From positions 7,440,001 to 7,504,000 of the forward strand of contig NZ_JAUSWW010000001.1 of NCBI RefSeq assembly GCF_030815415.1: DNA of 64,000 nucleotides, written 5' to 3'. Source of the DNA: Streptomyces canus (GTDB taxonomy: Bacteria; Actinomycetota; Actinomycetes; Streptomycetales; Streptomycetaceae). This document shows, in pieces, positions 57,201-64,000 of the stretch (position 1 is its first letter; each line of letters begins with the position of its first letter). Under the pieces are notes generated by a model. It made no database searches. It had not been told where the DNA came from and saw only the letters and a program-made list of their open reading frames with translations. Both the position numbers and the translations under genes were made by a program.

Positions 57201-58870
57201 GTCAGCTGCCCGGTCACAAGGTCTACCCGTGGGTCGCCAAGACGCGTCACTCGACGCCGGGCGTGGGCCTCATCTCCCCGCCGCCGCACCACGACATCTA
57301 CTCCATCGAGGACCTGGCCCAGCTGATCCACGACCTGAAGAACGCGAACCCGCAGGCGCGGATCCACGTGAAGCTGGTCTCCGAGGTCGGTGTCGGCACG
57401 GTCGCGGCGGGTGTGTCCAAGGCCCATGCGGACGTCGTGCTCATCTCGGGTCACGACGGTGGCACCGGTGCCTCCCCGCTGACCTCCCTGAAGCACGCGG
57501 GCGGTCCCTGGGAGCTCGGTCTCGCCGAGACCCAGCAGACCCTGCTGCTCAACGGACTGCGCGACCGCATCGTCGTCCAGACCGACGGCCAGCTCAAGAC
57601 CGGCCGTGACGTCGTCATCGCCGCGCTGCTCGGTGCCGAGGAGTTCGGTTTCGCGACCGCGCCGCTCGTCGTTTCCGGCTGCGTCATGATGCGCGTCTGC
57701 CACCTGGACACCTGCCCGGTCGGCATCGCCACCCAGAACCCGACGCTCCGCGACCGGTTCACGGGCAAGGCCGAGTACGTCGTGAACTTCTTCCAGTTCA
57801 TCGCCGAAGAGGTCCGCGAGATCCTCGCCGAGCTGGGCTTCCGCTCCATCGAGGAAGCCGTCGGCCACGCCGAGACCCTCGACGTGGAGCGGGCCGTCAA
57901 CCACTGGAAGGCGCAGGGCCTGGACCTGTCCCCGCTCTTCTACGTGCCCGAACTGCCCGAGGGCACCCCGCTGCACCAGGTCATCGAGCAGGACCACGGC
58001 CTGGAGAAGGCGCTCGACAACGAGCTCATCAAGCTCGCCGCCGACGCCTTGGCCGCGTCCAGCGCCACCGACGCCCAGCCGGTGCGCGCCCAGGTCGCGA
58101 TCCGCAACATCAACCGCACGGTCGGCACCATGCTCGGCCACGAGGTGACGAAGAAGTTCGGCGGTGCGGGCCTGCCCGAGGACACCATCGACATCACCTT
58201 CACCGGGTCCGCGGGCCAGTCCTTCGGCGCCTTCCTGCCGCGCGGTGTCACGCTGCGCCTGGAGGGCGACGCCAACGACTACGTCGGCAAGGGCCTCTCC
58301 GGTGGCCGGGTCGTCGTCCGTCCCGACCGGGGCGCCGACCACCTCGCCGAGTTCTCGACGATCGCGGGCAACACCATCGCCTACGGCGCGACCGGCGGCG
58401 AGCTGTTCCTGCGCGGTCGTACCGGTGAGCGCTTCTGCGTCCGCAACTCCGGTGCGCTGGTGGTCTCGGAGGGCGTGGGCGACCACGGCTGCGAGTACAT
58501 GACCGGCGGCCACGCGGTGGTCCTGGGCGAGACGGGCCGTAACTTCGCGGCCGGTATGTCCGGCGGGATCGCGTACGTCATCGACCTGGACCGCGACAAC
58601 GTCAACGCCGGCAACGTGAACGCCGTCGAAGCGCTGGACGAGGCCGACAAGCAGTGGCTGCACGACGTGGTGCGCCGCCACGCCGAGGAGACGGGCTCCA
58701 CGGTCGCCGAGAAGCTGCTCGTCGACTGGGACACCTCCGTGGAGCGCTTCAGCAAGATCATCCCCAGCACGTACAAGGCAGTGCTCGCCGCCAAGGCCGC
58801 CGCCGAGCAGGCCGGTCTCTCCGAGACCGAGATCACCGAGAAGATGATGGAGGCGGCGATCAATGGCTGA
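54272..58870 (+). CDS. gltB: Glutamate synthase large subunit
   Basis: Transfers the amide of glutamine to 2-oxoglutarate. About 1532 residues: class II amidotransferase domain whose catalytic Cys is residue 39 (NEKDACGVGFVATLTG), implying removal of a 38-residue propeptide; central domain; FMN-binding synthase barrel (PGEGGQLPGHKV, SPPPHHDIYSIEDLAQLI, GHDGGTGASPLTSLKHAG); the [3Fe-4S] motif CVMMRVCHLDTCPVGIATQN; and the C-terminal beta-helix (GGRVVVRPDRGA, NSGALVVSEGVGDHGCEYM). The ATG at 54272 has GGGAGAG just upstream; ATG 54242 is a possible alternative. It overlaps gltD by 8 nt. Confidence 0.98.
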   Translation: MRTPRQPSQHSANGQKWSFMDARPAAQGMYDPRNEKDACGVGFVATLTGEASHALVEQALTVLRNLEHRGATGSEPDSGDGAGILTQVPDAFFREVAEFELPEAGAYAVGIAFLPEDGTEDATAQIDAIAAEEGLTVLGWREVPVAPGLLGATARSTMPAFRELFVADGTSTGIDLDRKAFVLRKRAEREVDVYFPSLSARTIVYKGMLTTGQLEPFFPDLSDRRFASAIALVHSRFSTNTFPSWPLAHPYRFVAHNGEINTVKGNRNWMVARESQLVSDLFGNDDKALERVFPVCTPDASDSASFDEVLELLHLGGRSLPHSVLMMIPEAWENHDSMDPARRAFYQFHATMMEPWDGPACVTFTDGVQVGAVLDRNGLRPGRYWVTDDGLVVLGSEVGVLDIDPAKVVRKGRLQPGRMFLVDTAEHRIIEDDEIKAQLAAEAPYAEWLEAGEIELSDLPEREHIVHTHASVTRRQQTFGYTEEELRIIIAPMAKTAGEPLGSMGTDSPIAALSERPRLLFDYFTQLFAQVTNPPLDAIREELVTSLRSSLGPQGNLLEPTAASCRTVTLPFPVIDNDELAKLIHINADGDMPGMKAATLSGLYRVSGGGDSLAARIDEICAEADAAIDNGARLIVLSDRHSDAEHAPIPSLLLTAAVHHHLIRTKQRTEVGLLVEAGDVREVHHVALLIGFGAAAVNPYLAMESVEDLVRAGTFLSDIEPEQAIRNLIYALGKGVLKVMSKMGISTVASYRGAQVFEAVGLDSAFVEKYFNGTATKIGGVGIDVIAKEVAARHAKAYPASGIAPAHRALDIGGEYQWRREGEPHLFDPETVFRLQHSTRTNRYDIFKKYTDRVNEQSERLMTLRGLFGFKSDRQPISVDEVEPVSEIVKRFSTGAMSYGSISKEAHETLAIAMNQLGGKSNTGEGGEDADRLYDPARRSSIKQVASGRFGVTSEYLVNADDIQIKMAQGAKPGEGGQLPGHKVYPWVAKTRHSTPGVGLISPPPHHDIYSIEDLAQLIHDLKNANPQARIHVKLVSEVGVGTVAAGVSKAHADVVLISGHDGGTGASPLTSLKHAGGPWELGLAETQQTLLLNGLRDRIVVQTDGQLKTGRDVVIAALLGAEEFGFATAPLVVSGCVMMRVCHLDTCPVGIATQNPTLRDRFTGKAEYVVNFFQFIAEEVREILAELGFRSIEEAVGHAETLDVERAVNHWKAQGLDLSPLFYVPELPEGTPLHQVIEQDHGLEKALDNELIKLAADALAASSATDAQPVRAQVAIRNINRTVGTMLGHEVTKKFGGAGLPEDTIDITFTGSAGQSFGAFLPRGVTLRLEGDANDYVGKGLSGGRVVVRPDRGADHLAEFSTIAGNTIAYGATGGELFLRGRTGERFCVRNSGALVVSEGVGDHGCEYMTGGHAVVLGETGRNFAAGMSGGIAYVIDLDRDNVNAGNVNAVEALDEADKQWLHDVVRRHAEETGSTVAEKLLVDWDTSVERFSKIIPSTYKAVLAAKAAAEQAGLSETEITEKMMEAAING

Positions 58871-60323
58871 CCCGAAGGGCTTCCTGAACCACGGGCGCGA
58901 GGTCGCCAAGTCCCGCCCCGTCGACGTACGTCTGAAGGACTGGAACGAGGTCTACGTCCCCGGCTCCCTGCTGCCGATCATCAGCAAGCAGGCCAGCCGC
59001 TGCATGGACTGCGGTATCCCGTTCTGTCACAACGGCTGTCCGCTCGGGAACCTCATCCCCGAGTGGAACGACTTCGCCTACCGCGAGGACTGGTCCGCCG
59101 CCTCGGAGCGTCTGCACGCGACCAACAACTTCCCGGAGTTCACCGGTCGCCTGTGCCCGGCTCCCTGCGAGTCGGCGTGTGTGCTCGGCATCAACCAGCC
59201 GGCCGTGACCATCAAGAACGTCGAGGTCTCGATCATCGACAAGGCGTGGGACAGCGGTGACGTCGAGCCGCAGGCCCCGGAGCGGCTGTCGGGCAAGACC
59301 GTCGCGGTCATCGGCTCGGGCCCCGCGGGCCTGGCCGCCGCCCAGCAGCTCACGCGGGCCGGCCACACCGTCGCCGTCTACGAGCGCGCCGACCGCGTCG
59401 GCGGCCTGCTGCGCTACGGCATCCCCGAGTTCAAGATGGAGAAGCGGCACATCAACCGCCGCATCGAGCAGATGCGCGCGGAGGGCACCCGCTTCCGTAC
59501 CGGTATCGAGATCGGCCGCGACCTCAAGGCGACCGACCTGCGCAAGCGGTACGACGCCGTCGTCATCGCCGCCGGTGCGACGACCGCCCGTGACCTCCCG
59601 GTCCCCGGCCGCGAGCTCAAGGGCGTCCACCAGGCGATGGAGTACCTGCCGCTGGCCAACAAGGTGCAGGAGGGCGACTTCGTGGCGCCTCCCATCACCG
59701 CCGAGGGCAAGCACGTCGTGGTCATCGGCGGTGGCGACACCGGCGCCGACTGCGTGGGCACCGCCCACCGCCAGGGCGCGGCCTCCGTCACGCAGCTGGA
59801 GATCATGCCCCGCCCCGGCGAGGACCGGGCGCCGAACCAGCCCTGGCCGACCTTCCCGATGCTCTACAAGGTCACGTCCGCGCACGAGGAGGGCGGCGAG
59901 CGGGTCTACTCCGTCTCCACCACCCACTTCGAGGGCGACGAGGACGGCAACGTCCAGTGGCTGCACCTCAGCGAGGTCGAGTTCATCGACGGCAAGCTGA
60001 CCTCGAAGCCGGGCACGGAGCGCAAGATCCCCGCCCAGTTGGTCACGCTCGCGATGGGCTTCACCGGCACCGACCGGGAGAACGGTCTGGTCGAGCAGTT
60101 CGGCCTGGAGCTCGACGAGCGCGGCAACATCGCCCGCGACGCCGACTTCCAGACCAACGTCCCCGGCGTGTACGTCGCCGGTGACGCGGGCCGCGGCCAG
60201 TCCCTCATCGTGTGGGCGATCGCGGAGGGCCGCTCGGCCGCCCGCGGTGTCGACCGCTTCCTGACCGGCGCCAGCGAACTGCCGGCCCCGATCCGTCCGA
60301 CGGACCGCTCCCTGATGGTCTGA
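58863..60323 (+). CDS. gltD: Glutamate synthase small subunit
   Basis: Passes electrons from NADPH via FAD and [4Fe-4S] clusters to GltB. It has 486 residues. The N-terminus binds the clusters: RCMDCGIPFCHNGCPLGNLIPEWND and CPAPCESACVLG. Then FAD site VIGSGPAGLAAAQQL, second Rossmann site VVIGGGDTGADCVGTAHRQGA, and GVYVAGDAGRGQSLIVWAI at the end. The ATG lies inside the gltB stop region (AATGGCTGA), so expression is coupled. A strong terminator follows. Confidence 0.98.
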   Translation: MADPKGFLNHGREVAKSRPVDVRLKDWNEVYVPGSLLPIISKQASRCMDCGIPFCHNGCPLGNLIPEWNDFAYREDWSAASERLHATNNFPEFTGRLCPAPCESACVLGINQPAVTIKNVEVSIIDKAWDSGDVEPQAPERLSGKTVAVIGSGPAGLAAAQQLTRAGHTVAVYERADRVGGLLRYGIPEFKMEKRHINRRIEQMRAEGTRFRTGIEIGRDLKATDLRKRYDAVVIAAGATTARDLPVPGRELKGVHQAMEYLPLANKVQEGDFVAPPITAEGKHVVVIGGGDTGADCVGTAHRQGAASVTQLEIMPRPGEDRAPNQPWPTFPMLYKVTSAHEEGGERVYSVSTTHFEGDEDGNVQWLHLSEVEFIDGKLTSKPGTERKIPAQLVTLAMGFTGTDRENGLVEQFGLELDERGNIARDADFQTNVPGVYVAGDAGRGQSLIVWAIAEGRSAARGVDRFLTGASELPAPIRPTDRSLMV

Positions 60324-60386
60324 CGGTTCGTCAAAAGGCCTTGACCGGCCTCGGAGAACGTCCCGTACAAAGGCGTACGGAACACT

Positions 60387-60436
60387 GACGGCGCCTGCCT
60401 TCCCAGTCCCCGACCGGACGGACGGCAGGCGCCGTC
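60387..60436 (+). terminator. Terminator of gltBD
   Basis: Perfect 13-bp arms (GACGGCGCCTGCC at 60387-60399, complement at 60424-60436) with a 24-nt loop, 63 bp after the gltD stop. Confidence 0.75.
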
Positions 60437-60442
60437 GCATGC

Positions 60443-61033
60443 TCAGGAGGCCTCGAGCCCCTCGAACTCGACCGTGGCGTCCTCGGTGTAGGCGCCCACC
60501 CGGCCCTGGAGATAAGGGCGTTCGGCGTCGGTGAAGTTCACGAGCTGCTGTCCGTCCACCTCCACGGTGAGCACCGGACCCTTCTGCTCCACCCGCACCG
60601 AGGACCACTCGCCCACCGGGAACTCCTCGTGCCCCGTGGCCAGGAACCGCTGCCCGCCCGGATACGCCGGGTCCCGTTTGCCGAGCTCCCAGCCGTTCGG
60701 CTTGAGGGTGATGTAGTAGAAGTGCTCCGGGTCCGTGTACGCCCAGACCAGCCAGGGCACTTCCCACGGGTTGGGGTGCGGGGTGCGCAGCTGCTCGACC
60801 GTGCGCATCCGTGCCTCGAAGCCCAGGTCGTCGTAGGACGCGGTGCTGACGACGAGCCCGGCATGGGTGGTGCCGGGGTCCTCGGCGGGCATCGGGGACA
60901 GCGTCAGGGAGTCGTCGTCGCCGGTGTTGGTGCCGTGGCCGTTGAACACGGAGGTCCAGCGGCCGTGGGTGGAGCCGTCGGACCAGGGGGCGGTCTGTCG
61001 TGGCTCGGGGTCCGCGCCGCACTGGCTCACCAT
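60443..61033 (-). CDS. Concanavalin/DUF1080-like secreted protein, apparently 5'-truncated
   Basis: A 196-residue product from the only in-frame start, ATG 61033 (MVSQCGADPEPRQ). It looks like a beta-sandwich of the LamG/DUF1080 type: WTSVFNGHGTNTGDDDSL, EARMRTVEQLRT, VWAYTDPEHFYYITLKPNGWELG and VTVEVDGQQLVNF-type strands (actual VLTVEVDGQQLVNFT). Upstream of the ATG, the same frame encodes a hydrophobic run ALALTLAIGLSVMVSQCG, plainly a signal sequence or lipobox, but with no start codon before it. The 5' end therefore appears to be lost at about 61080, where the divergent glycosidase fragment begins. Confidence 0.65.
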   Translation of the reverse strand: MVSQCGADPEPRQTAPWSDGSTHGRWTSVFNGHGTNTGDDDSLTLSPMPAEDPGTTHAGLVVSTASYDDLGFEARMRTVEQLRTPHPNPWEVPWLVWAYTDPEHFYYITLKPNGWELGKRDPAYPGGQRFLATGHEEFPVGEWSSVRVEQKGPVLTVEVDGQQLVNFTDAERPYLQGRVGAYTEDATVEFEGLEAS

Positions 61034-61080
61034 GACGGACAGTCCGATCGCCAGCGTGAGAGCCAGTGCGACTCCGGTGC

Positions 61081-61666
61081 CGAACGGCTCGCGGTGGGCA
61101 CCGAACTCGCCGGGGTCTGCGGCGACACCGAGGCCTGGACCAGGGTCGTCGACACCGCCCGCGACCACTACGACGGCTCCCTGACCTACGCCGCCAACTA
61201 CGACGAGTACCGCAAGATCCGCTTCTGGAAGGAGCTCGACCTCATCGGCGTCGACGCCTACTGGCCGCTGTCCGGCAGACCCACCGCGGACACCGCACGC
61301 CTGCGCCGCGCCTGGCAGCCGATCGCCGAGGAGCTCGCCGCGTTCGCCCGGCGCCAGGACCGGCGGATCCTGTTCACCGAGGCCGGCTACGTCAGCCAGC
61401 GCGGCTCCACCACCGCGCCGTACGCCTGGGACCTCAGCGACCGCGGCGGGGAGGCCGAACAGGCCGCCGCCTACCGGGCGTTGCTGGAGACGTTCACCGG
61501 CCGCGACTGGTGGGCCGGGGTCTGCTGGTGGATGTGGGACGACTGGCCGGACAGCGGCGAGACCCCCGCGAAGCTGGCGTACACCCCGCACGGCAAACCG
61601 GCGGAGCGGGTACTGCGGGAGACGTGGGGCGCGTCCCGGGACGTCCCCGAGGAGACCTCCTCTTAA
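61081..61666 (+). pseudogene. 5'-truncated glycoside hydrolase, GH113-like TIM barrel
   Basis: The plus strand encodes about 194 residues that match the C-terminal part of GH113-type glycosidases (beta-mannanase-like): AVGTELAGVCGDTEAWTRVV (acid/base Glu), SLTYAANYDEYRKIRFWKELDLIGVDAYWPL, ILFTEAGYVSQRG (nucleophile Glu) and WWAGVCWWMWDDWP. Both catalytic glutamates are kept but the first strands of the barrel are missing, and upstream sequence belongs to the antisense gene's signal region. No start codon or ribosome site is placed sensibly, so it is probably not expressed. The stop overlaps the chitosanase stop. Confidence 0.8.
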
Positions 61667-62571
61667 GGCACCTTGAAGGTCTCCCCGTACACCTGCCACG
61701 TCAGCGGCGTATCCAGGTCCAGCTTCCCGTCGTACAGGAACCGCCGTTGCGCGGTGTCGACGCGGGAGGTGTCGATGTCCCCGTGCCTGGTGCGCATGGC
61801 CTGCTCGCGGATGTCGAGGAAGATGTCGAGGTAGGCCTTCTCGGAGCCGCCCTCGGAGGGCGGGTCGGCCTCGTGGATCGCGCGTTCGCGCAGGCCGTAG
61901 AAGCTGGTGGCGTTGGTGCCGGGGCCGTGGAAGACCATGGCGTCGTAGTAGACGAACTGGCCCAGCGTCCCCAGTCCGTCCAGCTTGGCGAGGCGGACCG
62001 CGGGGTCGAAGTAGACGCGGTCGCGTTCCTCGTCCTGGGCCTGCCGGAAGGCCGCCACCTCGGCCTCCGCCTTCCAGGCCTTCGTGAAGCCGGGGTCCAG
62101 GCCCTCGTGGGAGTCCGTGCCGTCGACCTCGCGCAGAGCGGGCAGATAGCGGGCCAGACCGTTGTCCGGGTGGGCCTTCGTGTAGCGCTCGACCAGGGTG
62201 AGCAGGTCGTGGGTCCCGGTGCAGAAACCGATGATGCCGGCCGTGTAGCCCTGGCCGTCCCCGATGTCCTCGATGTAGCCGTAGGCGGAACGCCAGTCGA
62301 GGGTGGAGTTCTCGGCGCTCGCCACGAGCTGCTGGGCCAGCTCCTTCTTGGCGGGTGCGGACAGCCCGGCCGGCAGGGCGGCGATCGCCTCGTCGTCCGC
62401 CGCCTGTTCCTCCTCGGCACGGCTCTTGGCCTCCTCGAGCGCCCGCTGCGAGGCGGACACCGACGGCTGTCCCGGGGTGTCGGCGGAGTCCGTGGGGGCG
62501 AGCAGGTAGGCCGCCGCCGTGATGACGACGGGTACGGCCGCGAACAGCACAACGGTCCTTGCTCGTTTCAC
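61663..62571 (-). CDS. Chitosanase, glycoside hydrolase family 46
   Basis: Hydrolyses chitosan outside the cell. It has 302 residues: a short basic N-terminus and hydrophobic signal/anchor (VVLFAAVPVVITAAAYLLA), an acidic Ala/Glu linker (about 28-65), then the GH46 domain from LSAPAKKELAQQLVASAENSTLDW. Catalytic Glu is in SSAENS-type ASAENS and catalytic Asp in YIEDIGDGQGYTAG; others: GIIGFCTGTHDLLTLVERY, DERDRVYFDPAV, FVYYDAMVFHGPG and DTSRVDTAQRRFL. I recall a second GH46 gene of S. coelicolor (csnB, SCO2024) in this location. The GTG overlaps the rhomboid stop (GTGA). Confidence 0.94.
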   Translation of the reverse strand: MKRARTVVLFAAVPVVITAAAYLLAPTDSADTPGQPSVSASQRALEEAKSRAEEEQAADDEAIAALPAGLSAPAKKELAQQLVASAENSTLDWRSAYGYIEDIGDGQGYTAGIIGFCTGTHDLLTLVERYTKAHPDNGLARYLPALREVDGTDSHEGLDPGFTKAWKAEAEVAAFRQAQDEERDRVYFDPAVRLAKLDGLGTLGQFVYYDAMVFHGPGTNATSFYGLRERAIHEADPPSEGGSEKAYLDIFLDIREQAMRTRHGDIDTSRVDTAQRRFLYDGKLDLDTPLTWQVYGETFKVP

Positions 62572-63482
62572 CGGGTCAGCTCCGAGACTTTCACGATCGA
62601 CAGGACCACGAGCAGCGCCAGCAGCGCCACACAGGCGACCGTCTGGATCAACCCGCGCTGTGGTCCGCGGGGAGCATACGCGTACGCCAGGGTCACGGCG
62701 CCGCCCGTGAGCAGGCCGCCGAGGTGGCCCTCCCACGAGGTGAAGGCCGCGGAGGCCGCGAGCCACACGAGCAGGAAGACCATGAGGCGGTTGACCGCCC
62801 CCATGTCCGCGCCCACGCGGCGGGCCAGGACGTAGTACGCCGCCCCCAGGCCGAAGATCGCCCCCGAGGCGCCCACGGCACCCTCCCCCGGGTCGGCGAT
62901 CAGCAGCACCGCGACCGAACCGCCGACCGTCGACAGCAGGTACAGCGCCAGATAGCGGACCCGGCCCAGCATCGGCTCCACGACCCGGCCGAGCTGCCAC
63001 AGCGACCACATGTTCATCACGATGTGCATCAGGCCGAACGTTCCCTCGGTCGGCTCCAGATGCAGGAAGCCGCTGGTCAGCAGCCGCTCCCACTGCCCTG
63101 CCACCACGCCCTCCGCGTGGAAGTCCGACGGGTAGGAGGACTGGTAGACGTAGTGGCCGCCGTCCGGGCCCACCAGACCGGCGGTCAGCATCGAGAAACG
63201 GTCCACGATCCCCGGGCGGATCACCTCGCCGAGATACGCCAGGACATTGAGCCCGATCAGGACGTACGTCACCAGCGGCACCGCCGACACCCGTCCGCCG
63301 ACGACCGTACGGGCCTGGCGGACGGACCGCGCGCCCTCCTTCACGCACTCCACGCACTGGTGGCCGACGGCCGCCTCGCGCATGCAGTCCGGGCAGATGT
63401 ACCGCTCGCAGCGGGTGCAGCGGACATGGGACTCCACCTTGGGATGGCGGTAACAGGTGGTGACGGCGGACTCGGGTTCCAC
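62568..63482 (-). CDS. Rhomboid-family intramembrane serine protease with N-terminal zinc finger
   Basis: A 304-residue protein. The N-terminus has a B-box-type zinc finger (CYRHPKVESHVRCTRCERYICPDCMREAAVGHQCVEC region, Cys/His spaced as ligands). The rhomboid domain (about 75-290) has six or so membrane segments, LERLLTSGFLHLEPTEG-type loop 1 (seen as WERLLTSGFLHLEPTEG), HIVMNMWSLWQLG, catalytic Ser in GASGAIFGLGAAYY and catalytic His in WEGHLGGLLTG. It would cleave membrane proteins within the bilayer. The GTG start at 63482; it is the first of a two-gene unit with the chitosanase. Confidence 0.92.
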   Translation of the reverse strand: MEPESAVTTCYRHPKVESHVRCTRCERYICPDCMREAAVGHQCVECVKEGARSVRQARTVVGGRVSAVPLVTYVLIGLNVLAYLGEVIRPGIVDRFSMLTAGLVGPDGGHYVYQSSYPSDFHAEGVVAGQWERLLTSGFLHLEPTEGTFGLMHIVMNMWSLWQLGRVVEPMLGRVRYLALYLLSTVGGSVAVLLIADPGEGAVGASGAIFGLGAAYYVLARRVGADMGAVNRLMVFLLVWLAASAAFTSWEGHLGGLLTGGAVTLAYAYAPRGPQRGLIQTVACVALLALLVVLSIVKVSELTR

Positions 63483-63627
63483 GGCCGGCTCCTAGGGACA
63501 AGGGACGATCGATGAGCCGGTTGGTGCGGCGGCGAACAAAATAGCGAACGCCTGGGGACAGGGCGAGCGGCGGGCCTCCCGTGACGTACGCTCGGCACGT
63601 CCAAAGGGGCGGCAAGGGGGAGCTCGG

Positions 63628-64000
63628 ATGTCCGCGATCAGTCTCACCAAGGTGGAGGAGACCGCGCCCGCGCTGGTCAGCCTCTACAAGAGCGCAGGGG
63701 TCTCGCTGCGCAAGCACGGGCTGGACGGGCTGCGGGCCGCGGTCTACCTCGTCGTCGACTACTCCGGGTCCATGAAGCCGTACTACAAGGACGGCAGTGT
63801 GCAGGCGCTCGCCGACCGGGTGCTCGGACTGTCCGCGCACCTCGACGACGACGGCACCGTGCCGGTGGTGTTCTTCTCCACCGAGGTCGACGCCGAGACC
63901 GAGATCGCGCTCGCCGACCACCAGGGGCGGATCGAACGGATCGTGGCCGGGCTCGGGCACATGGGCAAGACCAGCTACCACCTGGCCATGGACGCGGTCA
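63628..64000 (+). CDS. vWA domain protein, TerF-like, N-terminal part (3' end outside window)
   Basis: The visible 124 residues are MSAISLTKVEETAPALVSLY followed by LDGLRAAVYLVVDYSGSMKPYYKDGSVQALADRVLGL. The D-Y-S-G-S-M motif is the MIDAS metal-binding site of a von Willebrand factor A domain. The leading SAISLTKVEETAPALVSLYK resembles tellurium-resistance-associated TerF/vWA proteins of Streptomyces. GGGGGAGC precedes the ATG at 63628. The gene continues past the right edge. Confidence 0.88.
   Translation, partial: MSAISLTKVEETAPALVSLYKSAGVSLRKHGLDGLRAAVYLVVDYSGSMKPYYKDGSVQALADRVLGLSAHLDDDGTVPVVFFSTEVDAETEIALADHQGRIERIVAGLGHMGKTSYHLAMDAV

Noticed and set aside
53960..58909. Very long open frame antisense to gltB
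   Set aside because: It is the mirror of strong G/C third-position bias in gltB; the product is Arg/Gly/Val-rich with no recognisable motif, and gltB is certain.
1..64000. tRNA, rRNA or integrase/att sites
   Set aside because: I scanned the intergenic stretches and saw no cloverleaf, rRNA-like sequence or recombinase gene.

Overview
The window is a piece of a high-GC actinobacterial chromosome and almost certainly Streptomyces. It has strong third-position G/C bias, many GTG starts, TIGR03085-type and HGxxPAAW proteins, a translational T-box ileS, and a dnaE - his - trp - lgt - glt gene order that I recall from S. coelicolor around SCO2023-SCO2076. No database was searched; all family names come from motifs in the translated sequence and from memory of those families.

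Layout. 1-4.5 kb: 5' part of ileS with its T-box leader on the minus strand, then a DksA-like zinc-finger protein with a Lys/Ala-rich tail, lspA, rluD and a GNAT acetyltransferase on the plus strand. 4.6-15 kb: a CPA1 antiporter, an SDR enzyme whose 3' end lies in a 165-bp tandem repeat, an MscS channel, a dienelactone-hydrolase-like protein, secreted M43 protease and PhoD phosphatase, a DsbA-like protein, a membrane protein and a DUF2252 protein. 15.2-27.5 kb: dnaE, a 54-residue basic protein, an NYN-domain protein, an ABC-2 exporter pair, a DUF2567 protein, a YbaK-type deacylase, a LON-domain protein and two poorly characterised genes. 27.6-33.4 kb: an eight-gene histidine operon (hisD-hisC-hisB-small membrane protein-hisH-hisA/priA-ridA-hisF) with overlapping stop and start codons throughout. 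33.5-36 kb: an ArsR-type regulator with a long inverted repeat in front of it, an MFS exporter and a TIGR03085 protein. 36-43 kb: hisI and the tryptophan genes trpE, trpC, trpM-like, trpB and trpA, interspersed with small membrane proteins. 43-45 kb: a thioredoxin-fold protein, a 182-bp non-autonomous inverted-repeat element and lgt. 45.1-52.9 kb: a seven-gene minus-strand operon with four ADP-ribosylglycohydrolase paralogues, a ribokinase-like PfkB kinase, a CaiB-type CoA-transferase and an HpcH/CitE-type lyase. 53-60.3 kb: a VIT/CCC1-type metal transporter and gltBD glutamate synthase. 60.4-64 kb: two divergent genes that meet at an apparent deletion scar, a GH46 chitosanase, a rhomboid protease and the start of a vWA/TerF-like gene.

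How the parts work together. Core amino-acid metabolism dominates: gltBD makes the glutamate used by HisC, HisH and TrpE partners, and the his and trp pathways meet in PriA, which in Streptomyces does both the HisA and TrpF steps; no separate trpF is present here. LspA and Lgt are two of the three lipoprotein-processing enzymes. The least understood unit is the ADP-ribosylglycohydrolase operon, which I regard as the best candidate for an undescribed system.

Other points of interest are a GXHH signature in IleRS, a cluster of genes that look leaderless, several dispersed repeats (one forming the C-terminus of the TrpM-like protein), and a degenerate metal site in one of the four ADP-ribosylglycohydrolases.
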